Shown in pieces: positions 1 to 8,524 of a stretch of 50,824 nt of DNA. Both the position numbers and the translations under genes were made by a program. The number at the start of each line of letters is the position of its first letter. Positions within the stretch are counted from its first letter, which is position 1. Under the pieces are notes generated by a model that was not told the DNA's origin, did no database searches, and was given only the letters and a program-made list of their open reading frames with translations. Origin of the DNA: an uncultured Lachnospiraceae bacterium (lineage in GTDB: Bacteria; Bacillota; Clostridia; Lachnospirales; Lachnospiraceae); the NCBI GenBank assembly GCA_946552115.1, contig CAMNRH010000020.1:1-50824 (forward strand). Reading direction: 5' to 3'.

Positions 1-20
1 CTCTTTTCAGAAAGTTTTTT

Positions 21-185
21 CTAATAATTGTGTCTACTTACTTGACTATGGTTCACTTCTTGCAAATCTTGTTCTATCAGCTTGATTATATAGTCTTTTA
101 ATGTCATCCCATTTTCAGCTAACCTAAGCTTCACTTTCTTAAATGTTTCTTCATTAACCCTAATAGCGATAGTTTTTTCTGCCAC
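21..185 (-). CDS. ribbon-helix-helix DNA-binding protein
   Basis: A 54-residue protein. Residues 2-12 (AEKTIAIRVNE) form a beta strand, and two helices follow around residues 13-43, which is the Arc/CopG ribbon-helix-helix pattern of autorepressors and antitoxins. The frame stays open upstream to position 248, but AGAGGTGA at 191-198 fits a GTG start at 185, and an inverted repeat (207-226) lies just upstream. It sits after the Gp15 tail gene in the late operon, where the next conserved gene is normally the tape measure protein. It may therefore be an inserted accessory gene. A toxin partner, if any, would be left of the window. Confidence 0.7.
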   Translation of the reverse strand: MAEKTIAIRVNEETFKKVKLRLAENGMTLKDYIIKLIEQDLQEVNHSQVSRHNY

Positions 186-206
186 TTTTCTCACCTCTTT
201 TCTTTG

Positions 207-226
207 CATGCATTTTATCATGCATG
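207..226 (-). promoter_or_regulatory. candidate operator of the RHH gene
   Basis: CATGCAT and ATGCATG form a perfect 7-bp inverted repeat with a 6-bp spacer, directly upstream of the ribosome binding site. A TTGACG hexamer lies just upstream of the repeat, but no good -10 hexamer sits 17 bp from it. The operator reading is better supported than a specific promoter. Confidence 0.45.
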
Positions 227-272
227 TTTGCGTCAAGAGGTTTTTCAAATTTTTTCCATCCTACCTATGGAA

Positions 273-950
273 TTAAAAATTCAACACCTTTTCACTCTTC
301 AAAATCCCACTCACATCTCCTCCGTTTAACAATGCATCCCGGAGCTTATCCTTTAATTCCTTTTCTTCCTTTGACAGCTCATCCATCGGAAGAGCATACA
401 ATTTCTGCTTTTCTCTTATAAAACGCTTCTGCTCCTTATCCATGCCCTTTGTATCCGCCCCACGGTATCCCATAATCTCACGGATTTTACAGTCATCCCG
501 CAATGCGGAAAAAAGGCTTACAAATTTCCACCAGTGCAAAAACTCTATCTCAAATAAATCTATCTTGTAATCCTGCAGGAAGCCCGCATTAATATAGTCA
601 AAATCATATCGATAGGAATAGAGCTGCTTTTTCCCGCGTCCTGCTGCCTGCTCCCGTTTCCCGCATCCGTAAAACCAGACTAAACTATCAATTGCCTTTT
701 CAAGATTATCTGGAATATTTTCTTTGTAGAAAAGTTTCAATGCCTCATAATACTTCGCATTAATACACGCATCCTCAAAAGAAATTTCCGAATTGAACCG
801 CGTAATCTCATCTGCAAACGCTTTCTGCTCTTCCGTAACGGTTTTCCCCATGATTAAATTCTCTACCTCTATCATGGTACGGAAATCCGAATCAATATCA
901 TAATTCAAGCCCCCAACATCTACAGACATCGGAGGCTTTTGAAGCATCAT
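273..950 (-). CDS. phage Gp15-like tail assembly protein
   Basis: 225 residues resembling the bacteriophage Gp15 family found just before the tape measure gene in TP901-1-type siphophages. The family look includes an N-terminal segment reading SVDVGGLNYDIDSDFRTMIE, a central aromatic stretch (DLFEIEFLHWWKFVSLFSAL) and a basic helical tail. Its ATG overlaps the stop of the upstream gene by 4 bp (ATGA), which suggests translational coupling. By position it corresponds to the second tail assembly chaperone that guides tape measure folding. No programmed frameshift is needed because both frames are complete. Confidence 0.75.
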   Translation of the reverse strand: MMLQKPPMSVDVGGLNYDIDSDFRTMIEVENLIMGKTVTEEQKAFADEITRFNSEISFEDACINAKYYEALKLFYKENIPDNLEKAIDSLVWFYGCGKREQAAGRGKKQLYSYRYDFDYINAGFLQDYKIDLFEIEFLHWWKFVSLFSALRDDCKIREIMGYRGADTKGMDKEQKRFIREKQKLYALPMDELSKEEKELKDKLRDALLNGGDVSGILKSEKVLNF

Positions 951-1306
951 TTTTCATCACCCGGAAACACAAGGCGGCTTAATCCCTCTACTCTGGAATT
1001 ATGCTCCTTTAACTGGCTGTCCCTCAGGTTGTATAGCTTTCTTACCGCTTTCGTCCGTTCCGCCAGATTGAACCTTGAGCCGAATATTTCCCCCGGACAG
1101 CTTTCACCGAATATATTACGGAAGAACGTATCTATTATCCGGCACTCTGCCTTTACGCCCTCCGCATTAATCTTCCCGTCCTTTGCATTTGTACTTTCAT
1201 AATCACTCAGCGAAGCCCACAATTCTTTTTCCGCTTTATCAAAAATCTGCATCGTATCCGCATCCATAATGTGAAACGGATATTTCTTATCTTCCCATAC
1301 AAACAT
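947..1306 (-). CDS. putative tail assembly chaperone
   Basis: 119 residues between the tail tube gene and the Gp15 gene, the usual place of the first tail assembly chaperone. The N-terminus (MFVWEDKKYPFHIMDADTMQIF) is typical of small Clostridia phage proteins described as DUF6673-like; I recognise this by character, not by a search. The rest is helical and charged, with no membrane segment. It overlaps the next gene by 4 bp. Confidence 0.6.
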   Translation of the reverse strand: MFVWEDKKYPFHIMDADTMQIFDKAEKELWASLSDYESTNAKDGKINAEGVKAECRIIDTFFRNIFGESCPGEIFGSRFNLAERTKAVRKLYNLRDSQLKEHNSRVEGLSRLVFPGDEK

Positions 1307-1344
1307 ATCTGTTCTCCTTATTCTCTGTTCTTATTTCTGATTCT

Positions 1345-1860
1345 TTATTCTCCCGGATTCGCGCTAATTACCGTCTTTTCCGTAAACGTTCTGGTCATCG
1401 TATTAAACTCGCCCTCTACAATATCCCCGCGGCCTAACAGTTCTCCCTCCATCTGCATTTCCCCGTCATTATCCGAGAAAGAAGAGATCGCAACAGACAC
1501 ACCGATTTTTCTGGCATAGAATATATTGTCTTTACCGCTTACCGGCTTATTCAAATGTACCGTGACATGTTCTGTCTCACAGTCCCCTCCAGTTTTCATC
1601 GTCCGTCCGATATCCGCCATATACGCAATGACATCCTCATCCTCAATCAAATCCGCAGTAACTGATTTTGACCATTCATAGCTTTTTACGGAGCCCGTTG
1701 CCGATGCATTGTTAATATATTTCTTGGAATCGGTCTGTGCATTCATCTCTTCGTTTGCCTCAGTAAAGCCGGTTCCCATTACACCCCACGTAGCGTTTTC
1801 ATCTTTCGGCGTTATATTCAAATACTCGCCTATCATATGTCTTCCTGTAATTCCACTCAT
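1345..1860 (-). CDS. major tail tube protein
   Basis: 171 residues, about the normal size for a siphophage tail tube subunit. It starts MSGITGRHMIGEYLNITPK and is beta-rich. Motifs such as NNASATGSVKSYEWSKSV and the late EGELLGRGDIVEGEFN stretch match tail tube proteins of TP901-1-like phages, whose subunits stack as hexameric rings around the tape measure. It lies between the tail terminator-like gene and the tail chaperones, as expected. Confidence 0.8.
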   Translation of the reverse strand: MSGITGRHMIGEYLNITPKDENATWGVMGTGFTEANEEMNAQTDSKKYINNASATGSVKSYEWSKSVTADLIEDEDVIAYMADIGRTMKTGGDCETEHVTVHLNKPVSGKDNIFYARKIGVSVAISSFSDNDGEMQMEGELLGRGDIVEGEFNTMTRTFTEKTVISANPGE

Positions 1861-1861
1861 T

Positions 1862-2302
1862 TTAAATTCCTCCTGCTCTTTTCTGATAATAAGTTAACCG
1901 GCACTGTATCTGGTACTGTGCCTTTGTTTCTGTCTGATTAAACACATAGACGTTTGTCAGCGCTTCAATACGCCTTGCCTCTTTCCCATCCAATAATTCC
2001 GGTAAAGTCCCGTTTATATTGCATTCCTCAAGCCATTCCGAAAAATGTTCATAAAAACCGGCAACATCCATATTTTCCACGTTATCCTTACCAAAATATT
2101 CCCTGCTTGCAAATACAAAATTGAAACGTTTGACTTTATCTCCGTTCACATAGCTTTTTACAATGGGATTATCGGTAATTGATGCGCCGATGATGTAGGA
2201 TTTCTCATCCTCTGGAAGATATTCCACACCAACAACAGCATTAAACTCATCCAAATACGGGCATTCATTAATGAATGCCCGTACACTCTCAATCACGCTC
2301 AC
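1862..2302 (-). CDS. tail terminator / minor capsid 3-like protein
   Basis: 146 residues resembling the minor capsid protein 3 family of lactococcal-type phages, which act as tail-terminator or tail-completion proteins. The segment starting SVIESVRAFINECPYLDEF and the closing TETKAQYQIQCRLTYYQKR are characteristic. The gene ends 1 bp before the tail tube gene begins and overlaps the upstream gene by 4 bp, so it belongs to the connector block. Confidence 0.7.
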   Translation of the reverse strand: MSVIESVRAFINECPYLDEFNAVVGVEYLPEDEKSYIIGASITDNPIVKSYVNGDKVKRFNFVFASREYFGKDNVENMDVAGFYEHFSEWLEECNINGTLPELLDGKEARRIEALTNVYVFNQTETKAQYQIQCRLTYYQKRAGGI

Positions 2303-2649
2303 TTAACTTTTCCTCCTACATAATCCGCCACGGATTCCACAACCGCGTCTCCATTGTCGGCCCATGCCCTCTGCGACCACTGGGCTCCCGCCCTGCCGCC
2401 GTTGTTCATGCCATCCAATCCATTTCCCTGATTCTCATAAAACTGCCGTCTGGCATAAGGGGTATTGTACTCAATACAATTACCCCTAATCACGGACTTT
2501 CTCAAGTCGCCTCCGAGAACCGGCACATAAGGATTCATCACTCTCTGCATTTCACTGGTAAAAAACTTCTGCGCTCCTCCGTTCTTATTCAGAGACCTCT
2601 TAAGCAGTATTTTTTGTGTCGGATTCATTTTAATTCTTACTTTTCCCAT
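2299..2649 (-). CDS. minor capsid 2-like head-tail joining protein
   Basis: 116 residues. The pattern PYVPVLGGDLRKSV followed by TPYARRQFYENQG is typical of the HK97 gp10 / minor capsid protein 2 group, small proteins that complete the head-tail interface. It carries no enzymatic motif. A 4-bp overlap with the downstream gene and a 1-bp gap upstream place it firmly in the late structural operon. Confidence 0.75.
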   Translation of the reverse strand: MGKVRIKMNPTQKILLKRSLNKNGGAQKFFTSEMQRVMNPYVPVLGGDLRKSVIRGNCIEYNTPYARRQFYENQGNGLDGMNNGGRAGAQWSQRAWADNGDAVVESVADYVGGKVK

Positions 2650-2650
2650 G

Positions 2651-3064
2651 CTATACGCCTCCGATCCTCCAATGCGGAAGTCCGCCTCTGCGGTTATCTG
2701 AAAACGATAATACCTTTCCGGTATACTGCCGCTTCAGAAAGTCCGCCTCTTTCTCAAAATCCGAAAGCAGTCCTTTTCCGAACAAATCATCATTATTGAT
2801 AGTCCAATATTCTGCTGCCTCTTCATCTGTCATAGCTTCATACTTTTCAGCATCGATATACTTTTTTCCATCTGTATCTGCGTTTTCCGGAATCCGCACC
2901 TTATACATATCTTTAGATATAACCCCTGCTTCTTCCGTTATCCTTACTTTCTGCTCGGTATAAAAACTCACGCCTTTAATCTGGGTACGGGCATAAACAG
3001 GGCGCCCCGTAGTCTTATCCGTGCGGCGCTTATTGAATATTGTAAGATCTGCATTTGTTATCAT
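2651..3064 (-). CDS. phage connector protein, DUF6751-like
   Basis: About 137 residues starting MITNADLTIFNKR. The frame allows six more codons, but those overlap the previous gene, and a GGGG motif suits the ATG at 3064. The N-terminal pattern (TNADLTIFNK, then TQIKGVSFYTEQ) is one I associate with DUF6751 proteins of Clostridia phages. The gene position corresponds to a head completion or stopper protein between the gp6-like and minor capsid 2-like genes. Function is assigned by synteny only. Confidence 0.6.
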   Translation of the reverse strand: MITNADLTIFNKRRTDKTTGRPVYARTQIKGVSFYTEQKVRITEEAGVISKDMYKVRIPENADTDGKKYIDAEKYEAMTDEEAAEYWTINNDDLFGKGLLSDFEKEADFLKRQYTGKVLSFSDNRRGGLPHWRIGGV

Positions 3065-3066
3065 TC

Positions 3067-3459
3067 TTACATTACCCCGCAATACAGCAAACCCGTATCG
3101 GACAGATAAGGCCGGACTGCACTCAGTGCCTGCTGCTCCCCGGGCAGCCCGCCCGATTCCGACACATTTGCATAGGTCACAGAATAACCGTCATTATTCT
3201 CAGTCTGAACTTCCCGGCCGCCATGTTCACGGAGGCGCTTATCTGTCTCATAAAACACCTCCGCCGCTGCACATACGGCCAGCTTGATTTCATCCACGAA
3301 CTGCGGATAGTCAAGCTCAAAAGTGTCCGACACGCGTCCATGAGTAAGATGTTTCACAAACACACTCGCTTTCAATGCTGCCTTTGAAAAATCATCCTCC
3401 GGAATCAGATTTCCGTGAGCATTCTCTCTATAATACGCATAGTCTGTATATTCTACCAT
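3067..3459 (-). CDS. gp6-like head-tail connector / minor capsid 1
   Basis: 130 residues, directly downstream of the major capsid gene. The largely helical first 90 residues (YYRENAHGNLIPEDDF, then FVDEIKLAVCAAAEVFYE) match small head-tail adaptor proteins of the gp6/minor capsid 1 type, which form a ring under the portal. It lacks catalytic motifs. The next gene's start codon lies almost on its stop. Confidence 0.7.
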   Translation of the reverse strand: MVEYTDYAYYRENAHGNLIPEDDFSKAALKASVFVKHLTHGRVSDTFELDYPQFVDEIKLAVCAAAEVFYETDKRLREHGGREVQTENNDGYSVTYANVSESGGLPGEQQALSAVRPYLSDTGLLYCGVM

Positions 3460-3478
3460 AAACCGTCACCGCCTGTTT

Positions 3479-4348
3479 TTACGCTGCGCTTTTCTTTACA
3501 ACCGCATAATTCGCATCGCCGAGACGGTATCCTGAGCAGATTTCCACCTGTGCCAGCGTCCCGTTGAAATTTTCGGAATCCTTAAGCCTTGCCATATCCA
3601 GAAGATCCACGATATGAAGACCTCTCCAGTCATACATAATATACTCTACCTGAGACAAATCTTCTGTCTGCAGCTCTCCGGTATAATCGTAATACTTTGC
3701 TGCCGTAGACATATCAAGCATGTTGCACTCTACCCAGAGCATCCCCAGATAGTACCCCATCTGGCCGGTACGAATAATTTCATCGTTCTTTACTGGAGTA
3801 AACTTATCTCCTGCGGATTCCAGCATGGTACTGTACGTCTCCACAGACGCCATAACGACATTGGCAGATGCTTTCTGCTTCCGGATAGCCTTTCTTCCCG
3901 CAATAATCTTATTAACGATATTGCTTTTCGTAATCGCCGCGGTATCCTCCATCGCAGTACCCTCATGGACAAGGCACGCAAGGCCGGATAACTGCCAGCC
4001 CTCCCGGCATACCAGCGTAGACTGGGACAAATGCGCATCCGCCGCATCATAAGGAACCGCTTCTGCCTGTACATTATAAATCTTCGTAGATTCCTGCTGC
4101 AGGTTGTTTAACTGAATCGGAATCAATTCATTATTTGCCTTACTGTGGTCAAAATCAGATGCCGGCGGTTTCGGGTCCTTTGCCGACTTTGCCGCCAGCC
4201 GGAACACCTTAACGGAACCCGCGCCCGTGGCGTCTCCCTGAAACTGGTCACTGTAAGTCAATCCCGGCTGAAATACCGCGTCAAAATAAAAATTCGGCGC
4301 AATAATCGGGCTGTATTTTTCATTTACATTGTATCCACCATATTCCAT
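3479..4348 (-). CDS. major capsid protein
   Basis: 289 residues beginning MEYGGYNVNEKYSPIIAPNF. It follows the scaffold gene directly and has HK97-fold features, including a long internal helix region (NIVNKIIAGRKAIRKQ) and a beta-rich C-terminal half with a MGYYLGMLWVECNML segment. Size and synteny (scaffold, capsid, gp6-like adaptor) fit a TP901-1-like capsid subunit. No separate prohead protease gene is visible, so maturation probably relies on a scaffold that exits the shell. Confidence 0.8.
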   Translation of the reverse strand: MEYGGYNVNEKYSPIIAPNFYFDAVFQPGLTYSDQFQGDATGAGSVKVFRLAAKSAKDPKPPASDFDHSKANNELIPIQLNNLQQESTKIYNVQAEAVPYDAADAHLSQSTLVCREGWQLSGLACLVHEGTAMEDTAAITKSNIVNKIIAGRKAIRKQKASANVVMASVETYSTMLESAGDKFTPVKNDEIIRTGQMGYYLGMLWVECNMLDMSTAAKYYDYTGELQTEDLSQVEYIMYDWRGLHIVDLLDMARLKDSENFNGTLAQVEICSGYRLGDANYAVVKKSAA

Positions 4349-4366
4349 AGTTTTATCTCTCCTTTA

Positions 4367-4993
4367 TTATTTTGAATATTTGTTGTTGCCATACTTCTTC
4401 TTAAGATAAGCTTCCTCTTCCGATTTGGTCGTAGGCTTATATGTGTTACTCGTTCCCCGGACAAAAATCTTCTTTTCAGTCCCCTCGTTTTCTTCTGCCT
4501 GGAACTCATCCGGGTACTGCTCACGGACGCCTTTCATATACGCATCCGCGCCGATAAACTTCCCGTCCTTAAATTCCATGTTCTGCGCCAAAAACTCGTT
4601 GAGGATTGTTTTTCTTGACAGTGGGGATTTAATCTTCTGCCCGTCAAGATACCTCTCCGCGGCAAATGTTCTTTCCTGCTCTGTGAGCTGGTTCTGAAGC
4701 TTCTGCGTCTCATCGGTATATTTTGTCTCCCAATCCTTTGCAGACTGTTTAATCCCATCAATATCCATATCTTTATATGATTTGATAATACCGTTCGCAT
4801 CCTCCAGCTGCTTCTTATATCCTGCCGATTCCGTCTGTATGTGAGCGTACTTTTCTTTCCCCACATAACCGCCCTCCGACAAATCTACGTACCGGACCGG
4901 GTTCTCTTTCCTGTCGTCTGCCTTGTTAATCTCGGACAGTTTCGCATCCACCTGTGAAAACAACTCTTCTCCTAAAGCTTCTCTTAATTCCAT
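4367..4993 (-). CDS. phage scaffolding protein (GP20-like)
   Basis: 208 residues, strongly charged and predicted as mostly coiled coil (residues 50-120, rich in K, E, Q and D). It starts MELRELGEEL-like with only a short helical head, and is encoded immediately before the major capsid gene. This matches the minor structural protein GP20 scaffolds of Gram-positive siphophages. The lysine-rich C-terminus (EEEAYLKKKYGNNKYSK) is the usual capsid-interaction end. The ribosome binding site is GGAGAT. Confidence 0.8.
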   Translation of the reverse strand: MELREALGEELFSQVDAKLSEINKADDRKENPVRYVDLSEGGYVGKEKYAHIQTESAGYKKQLEDANGIIKSYKDMDIDGIKQSAKDWETKYTDETQKLQNQLTEQERTFAAERYLDGQKIKSPLSRKTILNEFLAQNMEFKDGKFIGADAYMKGVREQYPDEFQAEENEGTEKKIFVRGTSNTYKPTTKSEEEAYLKKKYGNNKYSK

Positions 4994-5012
4994 ATATTAT
5001 CTCCTTTCCGCC

Positions 5013-5199
5013 TGCGTTTTTATATCCGGTGTCTTCCGGGGGCTGTACAGTTTAAATGCCATGCCGGGCACAGTCGGGACAGTTTAAACGCCGTAACCTT
5101 TTTGGGCGAAAAAATAACACTGCGCGACAGCAATGCTTTTGTGCGCTGTTTAACGGACAGCTCCGAGACAGGCTCACCTCCTTAAAAATGGGTATAAAA
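5013..5199 (-). other. noncoding gap before the scaffold gene
   Basis: No convincing gene. Two near-copies of a 14-nt motif (ACAGTTTAAATGCC and ACAGTTTAAACGCC) occur about 30 bp apart. Because an intrinsic terminator lies just upstream (5200-5231), the gap may hold a secondary late promoter for scaffold and capsid, but I see no clear -35/-10 pair. Confidence 0.3.
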
Positions 5200-5231
5200 A
5201 TGCCACTCACTCTGTAAAGAATGGGTGGCAT
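5194..5231 (-). terminator. intrinsic terminator after the candidate immunity gene
   Basis: On the minus strand ATGCCACCCA pairs with TGAGTGGCAT (one G-U pair) around a 12-nt loop and is followed by TTTTTA. It begins immediately after the stop codon of the 88-residue gene. Its place inside the late operon suggests partial termination that lowers or uncouples expression of the head toxin pair relative to capsid genes. Confidence 0.7.
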
Positions 5232-5498
5232 CTAAACAACCGCTTTTAATGCTTTGTCATATTCTATTCTCAGTTTCCTCTTAAACACCTTAATTTCATC
5301 TGGCTTCATACCCGGCTCTGCCGATGCACAGATATCCGGAATTTCATCTGCTAATATTTCAGTAGCTCTTGGCTGTTCTTTGTACATTTCATCATAATCG
5401 TCAACCAAAGCATCTTCCAAAATCACAGAAAACTCATATATATCATCTGGTGTATTATCTATAAACTCCTTGATATAACCCATTATTTTATCGAACAC
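5232..5498 (-). CDS. putative immunity protein for the MuF-type toxin
   Basis: 88 residues, very acidic, all-helical, no signal peptide or membrane segment. The GTG start at 5498 overlaps the last codons of the upstream head protein by 11 bp, and AAGGAGGG is correctly spaced, so it is translationally coupled to it. Small acidic proteins encoded directly after a MuF protein with a C-terminal nuclease-like domain are normally its immunity proteins. I do not recognise the family from sequence alone. The immunity role is inferred from context. Confidence 0.6.
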   Translation of the reverse strand: MFDKIMGYIKEFIDNTPDDIYEFSVILEDALVDDYDEMYKEQPRATEILADEIPDICASAEPGMKPDEIKVFKRKLRIEYDKALKAVV

Positions 5499-7155
5499 TT
5501 TTCCATCCCTCCTTAGGATTTTTACGTCTTACAATTGATATAACATCTTTTGTTTCCTTATTTCGGATTATGGAAAGCTGCAATTTTCTGTCAAAATATA
5601 CTATTTTCTTTTCATCTTCCATATAATTCGGCTTTCCTTTAAGAATATTCATCACATATTCTTCTGACACCTCCGTATATCCTTTCTTATTCAGACGTGG
5701 TAATCGGCTCAATGCATGTGTAGATAAATATATATTTTCCTTAGCAAATCTATCGTATGCTTTCTTGACGTTCTGCTTAAATTCCTTAGACCAATCCTTT
5801 TTATTGATATCTGAATAAGTTTCAACTTTTTTCTTCAGAGTAGCAAATCTCTCAGGATCATTATATTTTATTCTCCCAAAATCCGCAAGCGTACCAACTT
5901 CATTTCCAACAATATTTTTATATTTCTCATATTGTTTCGTATCTTTTGCTGCACTTTTTATCATCTCTTTCGGGAAACGGCTCATTGATTTTTTACCCGG
6001 TGCCACTCTTCCCCTCATATCATAATAGATCCGCTCTCTCTGCTCCGGAAGTTTCATCTTCTTACAATACCGTGAATATTCATTCAACTGTGCCTGATAT
6101 TTACACCTTGCCAGCATGACCTCATCTTCGCTTACCTTTGAATCTTTCAGAAGCTGCACCTTTTCACGCTGTGCGCGCATGGCAGTTTCCATCTGCCGCT
6201 GTTTCTGTGTACGTTCATAGGCGTCATATTCCTTTCCCTGCCATTCTTTTGTTATAGCTTCCTTGCGATTCTGCTCCTCCAGCCATTCATCTGGATACAT
6301 CCTCTTAGACGCTCCGGGCACAAATGCATAATAGTCATGCCCGCAGTTTGCACCGTGTAATCCTGTAACCGTGTGAAGTCCGCAGACAGTTTCCAGCTCT
6401 TCTTTACTGTATACTTTCCCCTGCCATTCCCTGTGTGACGGACGGGCATTGGCATGCCAATCTACCTCAAAATAATCCGTTCCCAGCTCCTTTGCTGTCT
6501 GCTCATTGATTTTCTCAGTTATCTGGGAAACGCCCGCCATAACCGCCCGCCTAACCGCCACATCCACCCGGTTACTCTTCCCTGTCGCATAATCTACTGT
6601 CCGAAGCCCGCTGTCCGTCATCTGCTTCACTACACGCCTTATAACCGTATTATAATCAAAAGCACCGCTAATAACATCCATAATAGCAGCGTCTACATAC
6701 TGGTGATAATACATAGAAAAAGGGGTGAACGCCCGCCTATTGCCAATCATAACAGAAAAACCATAAGACTGAGCCAGATTCACAAGCTCATCCTTTGTCT
6801 GCCGTTTCACTGCCTCTGACATCCTTTTCAGCCATTCATTCTCTTCCGGGGGAATAAAACTCCCATTCACCTGTTCATAAACATCTTTATTACGGACATA
6901 CTGCCAATTGGCTATTTCATCATACAGTCTGAACATTTCCGGATAGGAAGCGTTAAGCGCTTCTTTTAATGTTCTCTCTACCTCTTCTGTAGTTTGTCCC
7001 AGCTCCAATAAGCGGTTTATCTGATAGTCTGCCGTGGACGTAATCTTTCTGTTTTTCTTAATTCTTCGGACAACATCCTGCATAACCCGCAGTCCTGCCG
7101 TCCTCCAGATATTTTCCATTCTCAAAGAAATACTATCAATGTCCGGCTTTTCCAT
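5488..7155 (-). CDS. minor head (MuF-type) protein with C-terminal nuclease-like toxin domain
   Basis: 555 residues. Residues 1-300 match phage minor capsid protein 2 / MuF proteins, which are loaded into the head near the portal (note DYFEVDWHANARPSHREWQG and GLHGANCGHDYYAF). Residues 300-430 are a charged helical linker. Residues 470-555 look like a BECR-fold RNase domain: STHALSRLPRLNKKGY with His480 and Arg484, then KKIVYFDRKLQLSIIRN, then ISIVRR. This head-plus-toxin arrangement is the known MuF polymorphic toxin design of temperate phages. The exact nuclease subfamily and target RNA are unknown. Confidence 0.75.
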   Translation of the reverse strand: MEKPDIDSISLRMENIWRTAGLRVMQDVVRRIKKNRKITSTADYQINRLLELGQTTEEVERTLKEALNASYPEMFRLYDEIANWQYVRNKDVYEQVNGSFIPPEENEWLKRMSEAVKRQTKDELVNLAQSYGFSVMIGNRRAFTPFSMYYHQYVDAAIMDVISGAFDYNTVIRRVVKQMTDSGLRTVDYATGKSNRVDVAVRRAVMAGVSQITEKINEQTAKELGTDYFEVDWHANARPSHREWQGKVYSKEELETVCGLHTVTGLHGANCGHDYYAFVPGASKRMYPDEWLEEQNRKEAITKEWQGKEYDAYERTQKQRQMETAMRAQREKVQLLKDSKVSEDEVMLARCKYQAQLNEYSRYCKKMKLPEQRERIYYDMRGRVAPGKKSMSRFPKEMIKSAAKDTKQYEKYKNIVGNEVGTLADFGRIKYNDPERFATLKKKVETYSDINKKDWSKEFKQNVKKAYDRFAKENIYLSTHALSRLPRLNKKGYTEVSEEYVMNILKGKPNYMEDEKKIVYFDRKLQLSIIRNKETKDVISIVRRKNPKEGWKSVR

Positions 7156-7159
7156 GCAA

Positions 7160-8524
7160 TCACTCCATTACTGTACTCTGGACCGGAAGATTACGCCTTG
7201 CCTGCTCAAGTGTCTCGCCATACCATTTTGCACGATATTCGGCTATATCCATTGCACCGATAGCCACATCCTGCATATCCTGCTCCCGTTCAGTCTTTTT
7301 ATCAGTTACAAGAGAATCATCCCATGAAACAGATACGTTCACTGTGCCGGCCTGGGAAAGGCCCTCAATTGCCATCCATGCATCAATCGCATCTACCAAA
7401 ATACGAATTGCATTTTCCAGACTATTCTGAATTGATTTCACGGTAGCATAAGAACGCTGCTTGCTCGCTTTAATTTCCTCTGCGGTTTTGTCCACGGTCT
7501 GAGGGTCGGACAACGTCCCATAAGCAAGGCCGCTGTTAAACTCAACTTTCTGAATAATCCTGTTATAACCATTAAAAAAGCTGGCGTCCCGAATCTCCGG
7601 AGAATACACATTAAAAAAAGGCTTACCGCCGATATCGGAAATATTTGCTCCCATATCATGATATAACCTCTCTTTTCCTTTTGGAAGAACTACGTTTCCT
7701 TTCCTGTCTTTCTTAAAGAATTCCCTCGCGGCCTGAACTGCTGTTTCTTTAGAATGAAACTCCCACATAGTCGCTCCATACTGTGTATCAGCGTCTTCAA
7801 TCTGATTTTCTGCCCTTGCATATACAGATACACCAAGCGGGGAATCCGGATCCGTATTATTCGCTATCGGAATATTAAAATAAGAGAATAATGTCCGGTC
7901 TGCATGGTCAAATTCTACATACGGCTCAATGTCCGACCACTCCGGCACATCTTCCAGACTGATTTCCTGACCGATATTAACAATATCATCATTTCTTATC
8001 TGCGCTTTCCTGCTTACAAATGCTTTATTGACAACAAAATATTTACCGTTCGAAAGCTGCTGGTACTCAAGCCTTGTATATAATTTTTTTCCCTTTCTCT
8101 TAAACTCCGGAAAAATAACGCCGGTTATCGCTCCTGCACTGTCAAACTCTACGGGATAAAAATATCCGGCCTTTGCCACATCTATAAATACCCTGCCATC
8201 TGACACATACGGCTTAAACATGATTCCGCCTGTACTGCAGGCATACTCAACATAAGCCGGAAGTTTTTCAAAAAATGGTTTCATATATTTCGCTATTAAA
8301 TCCGCGTGGGGACTTCCTGAAATACTGATTTTTGATTCTATCGTCACAAGCCGCGCCATTTCCGTACATATCGCCGCTGGAAGATTCAGACTGCGCACCC
8401 CGTCTTTCAACCACGAAGCACGGTTTGTATACATATTGTTCCACCTGTAAATAGCGTTTGACATGAGCCGTGAAACCGCAATTTCAACCCCCATTGCTTT
8501 CTGAATATTTTCGAATTGTATCAA
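7160..8524 (-). CDS. phage portal protein
   Basis: 454 residues of the SPP1 gp6 type. The first 30 residues (IAVSRLMSNAIYRWNNMY) and the region near residues 100-125 (EYACSTGGIMFKPYVSDGR) are typical, as is the late KTAEEIKASKQRSYATVKSIQ helix. It would form the dodecameric ring through which DNA enters the head. It overlaps terL by 4 bp (ATGA) and is followed after 4 bp by the MuF gene, the canonical packaging order. Confidence 0.85.
   Translation of the reverse strand: MIQFENIQKAMGVEIAVSRLMSNAIYRWNNMYTNRASWLKDGVRSLNLPAAICTEMARLVTIESKISISGSPHADLIAKYMKPFFEKLPAYVEYACSTGGIMFKPYVSDGRVFIDVAKAGYFYPVEFDSAGAITGVIFPEFKRKGKKLYTRLEYQQLSNGKYFVVNKAFVSRKAQIRNDDIVNIGQEISLEDVPEWSDIEPYVEFDHADRTLFSYFNIPIANNTDPDSPLGVSVYARAENQIEDADTQYGATMWEFHSKETAVQAAREFFKKDRKGNVVLPKGKERLYHDMGANISDIGGKPFFNVYSPEIRDASFFNGYNRIIQKVEFNSGLAYGTLSDPQTVDKTAEEIKASKQRSYATVKSIQNSLENAIRILVDAIDAWMAIEGLSQAGTVNVSVSWDDSLVTDKKTEREQDMQDVAIGAMDIAEYRAKWYGETLEQARRNLPVQSTVME

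Noticed and set aside
5013-5190. Short frames in the gap before the scaffold gene, one with a CPDC motif
   Set aside because: The possible GTG start directly abuts the AAGGAG motif and other frames lack start codons, so I do not call a gene.
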